A stretch of DNA of 64,000 nt from Ensifer adhaerens (GTDB lineage: Bacteria; Pseudomonadota; Alphaproteobacteria; Rhizobiales; Rhizobiaceae), in NCBI RefSeq assembly GCF_000697965.2, contig NZ_CP015880.1, positions 4,007,186 through 4,071,185 on the forward strand, given 5' to 3'. A program made the position numbers and the translations under genes. This document shows positions 9,860 through 21,143 of the stretch, piece after piece. How positions within the stretch are numbered: the first letter of the stretch is position 1; each line of letters opens with the position of its first letter. The notes beneath the pieces are model-generated. The model was not told the origin of the DNA. It made no database searches and saw only the letters and a list, made by a program, of their open reading frames with translations.

Positions 9860-11279
9860 GTTTCTAACTATGAACGTCGATATGTTGGAGGAGGTCAGGA
9901 AGTGTCTGTGGGCGGACCTCAAGGATAATTACGAAAAGTTCAAACTGGGAAAGGCGCTAATGTCGGACCCTACCGTTCCTGAAATTTCCGACGTCGAAGA
10001 AGCCTTGATATCCGTTACCCGCGAACGGTTGCGAAAAGGGGTGGGATGTGCGGTGCTGGGCCTGACGCGCCAGCAAGGTTGGGTTCTAGCTTTAAAAATC
10101 CTGAGACACAGGGCGTCCAATGGTGCGCCCCTAAACGAGAATCTCTTTTGTTTTGCGCGGTCCATGGTCAGCCACGCCGACGCGCAACCCTACTTTGAGG
10201 CAACAACGAAATCACTGAACGCGGCGTTTCACATCATTCTTATCGACGTTGGTGCGAACAGTCAGCCGGTCGAGGACATACCCTTTGATTGCTTCAAGGG
10301 AAAGACGAAGAAGGGAAAAATAACAATTCGGAGCCTGCGACTTGTTAAGAACCGGGGCGCGACCCAAAACAGCAGAAATATTCAAGGCAAGATCGCGTCC
10401 ACGATAGAAGAGACCGAACTCGTTCTGCCGACGAAAGATCATCCTGACCGACCGTCCGGAATCAGAGTTATAGACATCTACAAGGAACTCACGGCTTCTA
10501 TGAGAAGCGAATCCGGTCCTACGCGCGACAGGCTCTGGGTTTGGCGGGTGGCTTGGGAAACAAAAGTTAAGACCAGTCTTGCCTCGGTCGGTATGGAGCG
10601 TTGGCAGGATTTCCTGGCGAGAAACGCCGATAATCCGTTGATTGGCATGCTTGCCCTGACACGACAGATTCTTCGTACAAGTGTTGCAAATACCCGCGGC
10701 GAGCGTGGTGAGATTGACTGGGTCATCCAACAGGCAATGATGGGTCATTCGACTGCTGGAACAACGTTCGAATATCTAAGCGAGAAGGCGGTGCGAGCGT
10801 ATCTGAACGCTCGAATCAGGGACTTTCTGAATGCTTGGGAGGCAGTTGGCGTTATTGATATCGAGCATGCCGCAAGAGTGCTGGATATAGCCCCTGAGGA
10901 GCTATCCAAACGGGCGCTATTCGGGCTCGAAAACGGGTTGGAGTTCGCCACGGGGCGGCCCGAAGATGAAACTTCCATGCAGGAGGACGCCGATAAAAAA
11001 GAACCAAACTTGGTGTCTGGTGCTAAGACGTTTTCGATCAGCGACAAGGCGATGAGATGTCTCGAACTTGCGCGCAGAGCTCTCCGCGACCAATTCGAGT
11101 GGATGCTCCACACAAATCCGAAACGACTGTTGCGCATGTGGGTGCCATGGCTAGCCATATGCGAGGGGTATTGCCGCGTCCTACAGAGAAGTGGCCATCG
11201 AGTCAGGTTCAAAAACGTTTGCAGCGAAATCGATGTTAAGCTCCAATCGGGTCAGATGAGGTTGCCGCTCATATGGTAA
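9860..11279 (+). pseudogene. Large tyrosine recombinase (GinA-like), catalytic C-terminal part
   Basis: In-frame continuation of the fragment at 7955-8535 (junction reads ...DAYQ-AFLTMNVDM). The tyrosine-recombinase C-terminal box is clear at about 10681-10780: an Arg-containing LRTSVANTRGER, then MMGHSTAGTTFEYLS with the His of box II and the nucleophile Tyr. The first catalytic Arg is not in its usual place: GANSQPVED stands where a GxRxxE motif is normal. The final 200 residues look like an extra C-terminal domain. The stop overlaps the next recombinase start by 7 bp. Alone, this piece has an in-frame ATG at 9870 but lacks the N-terminal domain. Confidence 0.85.
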
Positions 11280-11749
11280 CCAGACCAAAGCCCCGGACCG
11301 AGCCACAACGGTCGCTTCATGACGAGATGATTGGAAAGCTTTTCAAACCGGTTTGGCTTGAGAGCGGCTCTCTCTTGGAGAACTGTTGGACTGTCAGACT
11401 TCATGGCGAGGTAATGTCGTTTGATTTCGACAAAGCGATTACGCCATGGCCCAATGCAAAGTCACTTCTCCATGCCGATTTCGAAGCAGACTTGATAACC
11501 GCGAAACTGCTAATTTATTACTCCCTAAAACCAAAACCCTTGGGCTGGAACGCGGCGGTCCTGTCATTACAACAGACGCTTCGAGCGTACGTCTATCTGG
11601 TTCGTTGGCGAGCAGAAAATGGATTGACGTCTAACAGCTTACTCACCCCGGAATGGTTTGACGTATTCGATCGCGGTCTTAAAAAAGACGGACGGGACGG
11701 CCTGCTACCGTTCGCTTCAAGAGCGGTCAGCGTGTTCGAAGCCTATGAC
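11273..11749 (+). pseudogene. Second tyrosine recombinase (GinB-like), N-terminal fragment
   Basis: The ATG overlaps the end of the first recombinase (ATGGTAA), as in a tightly coupled recombinase operon. 159 codons run to the end of an IS21-family element, and the frame resumes in phase at 13948. Visible segments include LLHADFEADLITAKLLIYYS and QTLRAYVYLVRWRAENG, a helical core-binding-like region. Codons from 11750 to 11815 are IS end sequence. Confidence 0.78.
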
Positions 11750-11824
11750 TGTCAGGCGACATGTAAAACTGGTCCGGTAGCGACACCTAAAACTGGTCCC
11801 CCTTTCAGACCTTAGGAGGGACTA

Positions 11825-13123
11825 ATGGACGTTGAGACAGGTACGAAGATCTCCGCGAGATTGGCGCGGAGAGAAGCGATGCTCGAACCGGACGAGGTGA
11901 CTGCGATGCTGCGGCTCAAGAAGCTGGGGTGGGGCACGCGGCGGATCGCGGCGGAGCTGGGATGCTCGCGCACGACGGTACAGCGATACATCGAGACGGG
12001 TGGCTGGCGCGGGTATCGGCGAGCCCGCCGGGAAACGCAGCTCTCGAAGCATGAAGCGTGGGTCCGTGAGCGGTTCTTTCGCCATGGCGGCAATGCTGAT
12101 GTCGTGCGGCAGGATCTGGCTCGAGAACTCGGCATTGAGGTCAGTCTGCGCACGGTTGAGCGAGCGGTCGCGGGGTATCGGCAGCAGTTGGCGGCATCGG
12201 CTTTAGCGACGATGCGCTTCGAGACACCGCCAGGCCATCAGATACAGATCGATTTTGGCGAGAAGCGAATGGAGATCGGAGGCGAGAAAGTCCGCGTCTA
12301 CATCTTCGTGGCAACGCTTGGCTATTCGCGTCGCACATACGCGACGGCGTTTCTCCACGACCGTCAGTCTGCCTGGTTCGATGGGATGGAGGCAGCCTTC
12401 AGGCATTTTGGCGGTGTCACAAGCGAGGTCCTTCTCGATAATGCTGCGGCATTGGTAACACGGCACGACGCGGTGACCCGCGAGGTCGTGTTCAACGATC
12501 GGCTGCATGCCTTCTCCCGCTATTGGGACTTCCGTCCTCGCGCATGTGCACCATACCGGGCTCGTACCAAAGGCAAGGACGAGCGAGGCGTCGGGTATGT
12601 GAAGCACAACGCACTTGCCGGACACAGCTTTGACAGCATGGAAGGCCTTCACCTGCACCTTGCGTGGTGGATGCGCACGGTTGCCGATCTTCGATGCCAT
12701 GGCACGACAGGCGAACCACCACTTGAGCGCTTTGTCCGCGACGAAGCTATGACGCTACACCCACTAAATGGCAGGCCGCCATTTCGTCAGATCCGAGAAC
12801 TGCTGCGCAAGGTCCACGCCGATTGCGCCGTTGAGGTCGACACCAACGCCTACTCAGTCCCGTGGCGGCTCATCGGCGAGATTGTCGAGGTGACGATCAG
12901 CGGTGGCCAGGTCCGCGTATTCCATGCTGGTCAGCTTGTCGCGAGCCACGCCGAGTCACACGGGCGTCATCGTCGCCTGACGGATCCCGCCCATTTTGTC
13001 GGCGTCAGCGGCTTCGGCATGCCTGTCAAGCAAGCCGCGCAGGCCGATCCGCCCGCTCCCAAGCTGCCCGAACTTCTTCGCCCACTGTCGGAATATGAGC
13101 GGTTGATCGGAGGGCAATGGTGA
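11825..13123 (+). CDS. istA: IS21-family transposase IstA
   Basis: A 432-aa transposase. The N-terminal HTH (MLRLKKLGWGTRRIAAELGCSR) is followed by the rve catalytic core with D in QIQIDFGEK, D in EVLLDNAAA and E in GKDERGVGYVKHN, then the Mu-transposase-type C-terminal segment (VEVDTNAYSVPWRLIG). The stop overlaps the istB start, as is standard in this family. Confidence 0.93.
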   Translation: MDVETGTKISARLARREAMLEPDEVTAMLRLKKLGWGTRRIAAELGCSRTTVQRYIETGGWRGYRRARRETQLSKHEAWVRERFFRHGGNADVVRQDLARELGIEVSLRTVERAVAGYRQQLAASALATMRFETPPGHQIQIDFGEKRMEIGGEKVRVYIFVATLGYSRRTYATAFLHDRQSAWFDGMEAAFRHFGGVTSEVLLDNAAALVTRHDAVTREVVFNDRLHAFSRYWDFRPRACAPYRARTKGKDERGVGYVKHNALAGHSFDSMEGLHLHLAWWMRTVADLRCHGTTGEPPLERFVRDEAMTLHPLNGRPPFRQIRELLRKVHADCAVEVDTNAYSVPWRLIGEIVEVTISGGQVRVFHAGQLVASHAESHGRHRRLTDPAHFVGVSGFGMPVKQAAQADPPAPKLPELLRPLSEYERLIGGQW

Positions 13124-13911
13124 TGGCAGTTGATCACGACACGCTGATCGGCTGGCTGAGCCGGCTGAAGCTCACCGCCATCCGCGACCAGCTCGACAAC
13201 CTTCTTGACGAAGCCTCGCGCGCGGATCTCACCATTCGCGAGACGCTCGCATTCCTGTGCGAACGCGAGATTGCAAGGAAGGACGAGAGACGCATCATCA
13301 TGGCGATGAAGATCGCGCATTTCCCGCATGCACGAGATCTCGAGGGATTTGATTTCGAGGCGCAGCCCAGTGTCGATCCGCAACAGATACGAGAACTCGC
13401 CACCGCCCGTTGGGTGGCAAATGGTGATGCCTTGCTGCTGCTCGGTCCACCTGGCGTTGGGAAGTCCCATCTCGCGATTGCGCTTGGAAGAGAGGTCATC
13501 CGTCAAAACTACACGGTGTTGTTCACAACGGCGCAGGCATTGGTCGCAACGCTCGTGAGAGCACATGGCGAAGGACGCCTGGAAGAACGACTTGGGTTTC
13601 TCGCCAAGCCCAAGCTGCTCATCATCGACGAGCTTGGCTATCTTCCACTCGAGCCCAATGCAGCCCACTTATTTTTCCAGCTCGTATCGAGGCGCTACGA
13701 GCGGGGTGCAATGCTCGTCACCTCCAACCGCAGTGTCGGAGAATGGGGAACAGTGTTCGGCGACCCCGTCGTGGCAACTGCTATCCTTGATCGGTTGCTG
13801 CATCACAGCCACGTCATCACAATCCGTGGCGACAGCTACAGGCTACGAGAAAAGCGCCGTAGCGGGCTTCTACAGAAGTCCACGACGGCAGCCGGTATGG
13901 AGAGTAACTAA
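13117..13911 (+). CDS. istB: IS21-family helper ATPase IstB
   Basis: A 264-aa AAA+ ATPase that assists IstA in target choice. Walker A is LLLGPPGVGKSHLAIALG and Walker B is LLIIDELGYLPL. The C-terminal part (SVGEWGTVFGD, ATAILDRLLHHSHVI) is typical of IstB. GGAGGGC precedes the ATG, and an alternative ATG lies at 13123. Confidence 0.93.
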   Translation: MVMAVDHDTLIGWLSRLKLTAIRDQLDNLLDEASRADLTIRETLAFLCEREIARKDERRIIMAMKIAHFPHARDLEGFDFEAQPSVDPQQIRELATARWVANGDALLLLGPPGVGKSHLAIALGREVIRQNYTVLFTTAQALVATLVRAHGEGRLEERLGFLAKPKLLIIDELGYLPLEPNAAHLFFQLVSRRYERGAMLVTSNRSVGEWGTVFGDPVVATAILDRLLHHSHVITIRGDSYRLREKRRSGLLQKSTTAAGMESN

Positions 13912-13947
13912 ACACCCTTGGCGGACCAGATTTGCGTGTCGCCTAAG

Positions 13948-14796
13948 GACCAGTTCACGATGACGCTTGATAATGACAGCGGAGAACTTGAATTCAAGCT
14001 TAACGCTCGGCACGCGATAGCAGCTCCCCCGTTCGCTCGCCTGCTAGGGCTCGATGACTATCGCACGTTTCCGAAACAGTCCAAGCAAGTTATCGATCGA
14101 TTGCTGGGTGAGAGGAAGCTTCATGTCTCCAGAGTTCCGGTTCGCCAAGGCCGCACATTCAAGAACCTAGTCGCAGAAGGGCAATCGTGGCCTCTTGGGG
14201 AAGATGAAAATTCCGAGCAGGAGAACGAAGCGTCGGAAATTGGTGGCAAACTAACCAGAGAGGCCGCTCGTCAATATTACAAAGTCTGGTTGGACTTATG
14301 GAGGCTTCGCGACAAGCTTCCGCATGACGCAATCGGATATCGCGCGTTCAACAACAAGAGGGCTCTCGCACATTTCATATCTAAAGCGGGGTTCCCTCTG
14401 CCGAGGCCGACAGAGGATGCTCCTGCCCGTCAAACGAGTTGCCTCATAAATTCAGCCCTGACGCTCGCTCTTGATCCGGTGTCGGAAGAATTTATCAATG
14501 TCGTGGAGGGCCTCGCGGAGCCAAATGCTGCCTTGGATCAAAAGGTCGTAAGGAAATTGAACCTTCGGCTTGTCGAGCTCGGCTTTCCGAAATTGAAGCC
14601 TGTCTACTACGAACATAAGGCGGGTGACCACGAAGGCACTTTGGCCATCCACGACTTCGTATTCAAAGTTCTTCCCGCCTCTGCTAGGATAATAATGGCG
14701 GCCTACTCGGCCCGACGGGACGAGGAAATCAAGAAAACCAAAACTGATTGCATCGAAGTCGATAGCCACGGTGATCACTGGCTCCATTGTTTAATC
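13948..14796 (+). pseudogene. Second tyrosine recombinase (GinB-like), middle fragment
   Basis: In-frame continuation of 11273-11749, 283 codons, ended by the left tip of a second IS21-family element. The region before the break (MAAYSARRDEEIKKTKTDCIEV) looks like the first catalytic Arg box of a tyrosine recombinase, and HGDHWLHCLI like the start of the following beta hairpin. The His/Arg/Tyr C-terminal boxes are absent, and I do not find them beyond the IS, so the catalytic end was deleted. Confidence 0.78.
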
Positions 14797-14909
14797 TGTT
14801 GGTTTCCGCGCGGAACTGAGCCGGTTAGGCGCATAATTTCCATTGAGAATTGAGCCATGTGAACCTTCCCCTCAACGCGGTGAGCGACGGGGGCAACGGA
14901 GTGATCCAC

Positions 14910-16442
14910 ATGGGACTTTTAAACATCATCCGTCGGATGGCACTGCGCGAGAAGCTGTCGGTTCGCGAGATCAGCCGACGAACCGGATTGTCGCGCAACA
15001 CGATCGCGAAGTACTTGAGCGCTGGCACGATCGAACCGAAGTTCGCGATACCAGAGCGACCAAGCAAGCTCGATCCTTTTGCCGATAAACTGGCCGGCTG
15101 GCTGAAGACCGAGGCCGGGAAGTCGCGCAAGCAGCGTCGAACGTTGAAGCAGGTTCACGCCGATCTGGTGGCTCTTGGCTTTGCCGGTTCTTATGGCCGG
15201 GTGGCCGCTTTCGCCCGTGATTGGCGGGCTGATCGGCAGCGTGAGCAGCAGACGACGGGCCGCGGCATATTCGTTCCGCTGTCTTTCCGCCCAGGTGAGG
15301 CATTCCAGTTCGATTGGAGCGAGGACTATGCCGTCATAGGCGGAGAGCGCGTGAAGCTTCAGGTCGCGCACATCAAGCTGTCGCACAGTCGGGCTTTTCT
15401 GGTCAGAGCCTACCTGCTGCAAACGCACGAGATGCTCTTTGACGCCCATTGGCACGGCTTCCGTGTGTTCGGCGGCGTACCTTGTCGCGGCATCTACGAT
15501 AACATGAAGACAGCAGTCGATCGCGTCGGCCGCGGCAAGGAGCGACAGGTCAATATCCGCTTCCTCGCGATGACGAACCACTACGTCTTTGCGCCTGAGT
15601 TTTGCAATCCCGCCGCAGGATGGGAGAAGGGCCAGGTCGAGAAGAATGTTCAGGATGCCCGACCGCGGCTGTGGCAGCAGATGCCGGACTTTCCGGATTT
15701 GCTGGCGTTGAATACCTGGTTGGAACAGCATTGCCAGGACCTGTGGCGGGAGACGCCGCATGGCACCTTGTCCGGTACGATCGCGGATGTTTGGGCTGAT
15801 GAGCGGGCAGCATTGATGGCATTGCCTACCGCTTTTGACGGCTTCGTCGAGCAGAGCAAGCGCGTCTCGCCGACATGCCTGATCACCTTCGAGCGTAATC
15901 GTTACAGCGTGCCTGCGTCTTTTGCGAACCGGCCCGTCAGCCTGCGGATTTATCCCGAGCGACTGGTCGTTGCAGCCGAGGGCAATATCCTCTGCGAACA
16001 TCCGCGGATCATAGAACGCAGTCACGACAAGCCACCACGAACGATTTACGACTGGCGGCATTACCTTGCCGTCATCCAGCGCAAGCCCGGTGCCCTGCGC
16101 AATGGCGCACCCTTCCTGGAATTGCCACTGGCCTTTCGGCAACTGCAGGACCAGATGCTTCGCCGCCCCGGTGGTGATCGTGAGATGGCCGATATCCTTG
16201 CCCTTGTCCTTCATCACGATGAGCAGGTCGTCGTCAGGGCTGTGGAACTGGCCTTGGATGCGGGCGTGGCGACCAAGACGCATGTGCTGAACCTGCTGCA
16301 TCGACTGATCGACGGCAAGACGACCGACGGTCCCGATATCGATACGCCACAGGCGCTGACCTTGCTGCGCGAGCCTAAGGCCAACGTCGAACGCTATGAC
16401 GGTCTGCGTGTCCGGATCGTGGGAGGTCGTCATGCGTCATGA
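14910..16442 (+). CDS. istA: IS21-family transposase IstA (element 2)
   Basis: A 510-aa transposase. The N-terminal [23 protein letters not shown] is followed by the DDE core with D in [12 protein letters not shown] in [11 protein letters not shown] and E in [13 protein letters not shown], and a C-terminal segment with [17 protein letters not shown]. The ATG at 14910 ([10 protein letters not shown]) is the usual start; an in-frame GTG-like start at 14850 would overlap the IS end repeats. It differs clearly from the element 1 IstA, so the two arrived separately. Confidence 0.92.
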   Translation: MGLLNIIRRMALREKLSVREISRRTGLSRNTIAKYLSAGTIEPKFAIPERPSKLDPFADKLAGWLKTEAGKSRKQRRTLKQVHADLVALGFAGSYGRVAAFARDWRADRQREQQTTGRGIFVPLSFRPGEAFQFDWSEDYAVIGGERVKLQVAHIKLSHSRAFLVRAYLLQTHEMLFDAHWHGFRVFGGVPCRGIYDNMKTAVDRVGRGKERQVNIRFLAMTNHYVFAPEFCNPAAGWEKGQVEKNVQDARPRLWQQMPDFPDLLALNTWLEQHCQDLWRETPHGTLSGTIADVWADERAALMALPTAFDGFVEQSKRVSPTCLITFERNRYSVPASFANRPVSLRIYPERLVVAAEGNILCEHPRIIERSHDKPPRTIYDWRHYLAVIQRKPGALRNGAPFLELPLAFRQLQDQMLRRPGGDREMADILALVLHHDEQVVVRAVELALDAGVATKTHVLNLLHRLIDGKTTDGPDIDTPQALTLLREPKANVERYDGLRVRIVGGRHAS

Positions 16443-17226
16443 TCCTGCCAGCGCCGCCGTCGTCATCATGCTGCGTAGCCTGAAGATGTATGGCATGGCC
16501 CAGGCGGTCACGGACCTGATCGAGCAAGGAGCGCCAGCGTTCGATGCGGCCGTACCCATCCTGTCCCAGTTGCTGAAAGCCGAGATGGCCGAGCGCGAGG
16601 TTCGCTCCATCGCCTACCACATGAAGGCTGCCCGCTTCCCGGCCTACAAGGACCTCTCCGGCTTCAACTTCGCCGCCAGCGAGATCAACGAAGCGACCGT
16701 GCGCCAACTGCACCGATGCGAGTTCATGGACGGCGCGCAGAATATCGTGCTCGTCGGCGGGCCGGGCACAGGAAAAACACATGTCGCGACAGCTCTCGGC
16801 ATTCAGGCGATCGAGCATCATCGCCGCAAGGTCCGCTTCTTCTCGACCATCGAATTGGTCAACGCGCTCGAGCAGGAAAAGGCCAAGGGCAAGGCAGGCC
16901 AGATCGCAGAGACGCTGGTTCGCCTCGATCTGCTGATCCTCGATGAGCTTGGATACCTTCCGTTCAGTGCTTCAGGCGGAGCGCTGCTCTTCCACCTGCT
17001 GAGCAAGCTTTATGAGCGCACCAGCGTCATCATCACCACCAACCTCAGCTTCAGCGAATGGGCCACCGTCTTCGGCGACGCCAAGATGACAACCGCTTTG
17101 CTCGACCGCCTGACCCACCGTTGCCATATCCTGGAAACAGGAAACGACAGCTTCCGCTTCAAGGCCAGCTCGGCCGCTGCGGCACAAAAGAGAGGAGAAA
17201 AAGCCAGCCCATTGACCAAACTCTGA
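16432..17226 (+). CDS. istB: IS21-family helper ATPase IstB (element 2)
   Basis: A 264-aa IstB. Walker [19 protein letters not shown], Walker [13 protein letters not shown], followed by [32 protein letters not shown]. The ATG at 16432 overlaps the last codons of istA. Confidence 0.93.
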   Translation: MRHDPASAAVVIMLRSLKMYGMAQAVTDLIEQGAPAFDAAVPILSQLLKAEMAEREVRSIAYHMKAARFPAYKDLSGFNFAASEINEATVRQLHRCEFMDGAQNIVLVGGPGTGKTHVATALGIQAIEHHRRKVRFFSTIELVNALEQEKAKGKAGQIAETLVRLDLLILDELGYLPFSASGGALLFHLLSKLYERTSVIITTNLSFSEWATVFGDAKMTTALLDRLTHRCHILETGNDSFRFKASSAAAAQKRGEKASPLTKL

Positions 17227-17298
17227 TCAGAAAACCATACTTAGAGGTGGCTCACTTCTCGGTGGAAAAACCGGCTCAGTTCCGCGTGGAAACCAACA

Positions 17299-17344
17299 GC
17301 CATCCGAATTCCAAGTGAAGATCGGAAACGATCCAGATTCTCAT
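17299..17344 (-). pseudogene. Calcineurin-like metallophosphoesterase, 15-codon N-terminal stub
   Basis: On the minus strand an ATG at 17344, preceded by GGAATAGGTGA, opens MRIWIVSDLHLEFGW and then runs into the end of IS21 element 2, stopping after a few IS codons. DLH in a SDLHLEFG context is the first metal-binding box (DxH) of calcineurin-like phosphoesterases, which often start exactly this way. It lies 111 bp downstream of the unknown cargo gene on the same strand, so it was probably the last gene of that operon. Confidence 0.72.
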
Positions 17345-17455
17345 TCACCTATTCCTTGTCGTGCCTACCCATCGCAGCAGATGGGAGGAACCACGCTTTC
17401 GGACTCGCGTGCGGTCGATCCCAATTCCGTCCGCGTGTTCCAATTGACGCAGGTC

Positions 17456-17598
17456 CTATTTGGAGAGAAACGGATGGTTGGGCAGGTATCGGACCGCAAA
17501 CGCCCGCCTCATTTCCATGGCTAGCGGGTCGTAAAGTAGTTGGAGCGACCGTTTAAATTCCGTTGGAGAAAGCCATCCGTCCTGTAGACGCCATCGAC
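17456..17598 (-). pseudogene. Displaced C-terminus of the unknown cargo protein
   Basis: If IS21 element 3 and one ATCGAC copy are removed, the minus-strand frame ending at 20240 continues here for about 46 codons (after ...LFCRR: WRLQDGWLSP, then KRSLQLLYDPLAMEMRRAF, ending PNHPFLSK) and stops at TAG 17458-17456. The segment has no stops and normal protein composition, which supports it as the native C-terminus. Confidence 0.82.
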
Positions 17599-17730
17599 TG
17601 CGCGGCGGCAATCAAGGTGAGATTCAGCGTCAATCAGGATGAGACTCGGCGGCGGGGGTGTGACGAAGGGAGGGCGTAGCCCGACCGGAGTTACACTCCC
17701 GCCGCGGCGCAATTTTTAGGCGTCTCATGA

Positions 17731-20189
<2,459 letters not shown>

Positions 20190-20239
20190 GAGTCTCATCC
20201 AGATTGTCGCCGCCGTCTCATCCTGATCGCCGCGCTATA

Positions 20240-21143
20240 ATCGACGGCAAAAGAGCGTATCCAGGTCATATCGATGGTGGTTTTCCAGCAGGACCCGGAT
20301 TTCTCCTTTGGTTCTGGGGTTCGATCGATGTTGCACCTCGAGTGCAAATCGGGCGGAGACTTCGTCGTCGGTTACCAACGAGATCGTCTCGATCTCGGCG
20401 GCGATATCCGCGGGAATGCTCTCCACTGCCGAACTACACGCACTGATAAACCGTACGTCTTCCGTAAAATCGATGGCCCATTCGGGCGGATCGTCACGCC
20501 AGAAAACCGTTTCCGCGGCCTCGGTCCACCGCCCGTCGATGACCAGACCCAGACTTCGAAAAGCATCGAACGCTTCTGGTGCCAGGTACGCCGGACCGCA
20601 GCCGTGCGAGGCACGGATGTTTGGCCGAAAGCGCCCCCGGGGATTAGGCTGCCCTCGAGAACCGGCAAAATGACGGTAACCGAGAAGATTGCTCTGGCCA
20701 GCGACCCATACGACTGTGGTAGCGACGTCATCCCACCGTGGCAGGACTTCAGGTATTTCCGGTTCAGCGATCGGTATTGCTCCGCCAAAGATCGTCCTTG
20801 CCTCTCCGAGTGCCGCCAACGCTTCGCAACCAACCTCGTACGCTGTGATAAAGAGGTGGTCCCACGCGACGGAAGGATCGCCGGGCAGATTGTCCGCAAG
20901 AAACTCGATGACCGGCGCAGTCCACGTAGGGGCGCTCGGTCGCTCGAGGCGACCTCCGGACGTCTCGAGCTGCGGTACGGTGGTCGATCGCCGCTTCTCA
21001 TCGCCACGCTTAGGTCCACCGACCGAGATGCGGCGTCCAAGGGGTGTGAACCCAGCGTTGTCGAGCACCTCTCCCAATGAGCCGGGCGATGCCGTTCTCG
21101 ACGTGGCGTTCCGATCTTTGCGAGGTCGCTTTGCTTTTGTCAT
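20240..21143 (-). pseudogene. Unknown cargo protein (about 350 aa when restored), N-terminal 301 codons
   Basis: Starts ATG 21143 overlapping the protease stop (GTGATGA), so it is translationally coupled to the protease. I do not recognise the family. The first 75 residues are basic and probably disordered (KAKRPRKDRNATSRTA), the rest is a compact acidic domain with many Trp (WTAPVIEFLADNLP, WDHLFITAYEVGCEAL, RWDDVATTVVWVAGQSNLL) and no membrane segment. Translation now ends two codons after the IS border (RRL). The native end lies at 17598-17456. It is probably a partner or substrate-delivery factor of the protease, judged only from coupling. Confidence 0.75.

Larger units (their letters stand above)
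11750..13947 (+). mobile_element. IS21-family element no. 1 (inside the second recombinase)
   Basis: istA-istB pair bounded by related ends: left TGTCAGGCGACATGTAAAAC and right, read inward, AGGCGACACGCAAATCTGG, each followed by CTGGTCC repeats that are probably transposase-binding sites. GAC occurs at both flanks (11747-11749 and 13948-13950). This may be a 3-bp target duplication, shorter than usual for the family, so the tip position is uncertain by one or two bases. The host gene's frame is kept across the element. Confidence 0.85.
14797..17298 (+). mobile_element. IS21-family element no. 2, at a deletion junction
   Basis: Nearly identical ends: TGTTGGTTTCCGCGCGGAAC at the left and, read inward, TGTTGGTTTCCACGCGGAAC at the right, continuing TGAGCCGG; secondary TGAGCCA-type copies lie inside. 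Unlike the other elements, no direct repeat flanks it (left TTTAATC, right GCCATCC). Left of it is a recombinase on the plus strand, right of it a phosphoesterase on the minus strand, both truncated exactly at the tips. IS-mediated deletion of the DNA between them is the simplest explanation. Confidence 0.88.

Noticed and set aside
17315..17556. Small plus-strand ORFs between IS21 elements 2 and 3
   Set aside because: The stretch is explained on the minus strand as the C-terminus of the unknown protein and the start of a phosphoesterase.
20274..21080. Plus-strand ORF of 268 aa opposite the unknown cargo gene
   Set aside because: The minus-strand frame is coupled to the protease stop and continues past the IS insertion, so the plus-strand frame is a shadow.
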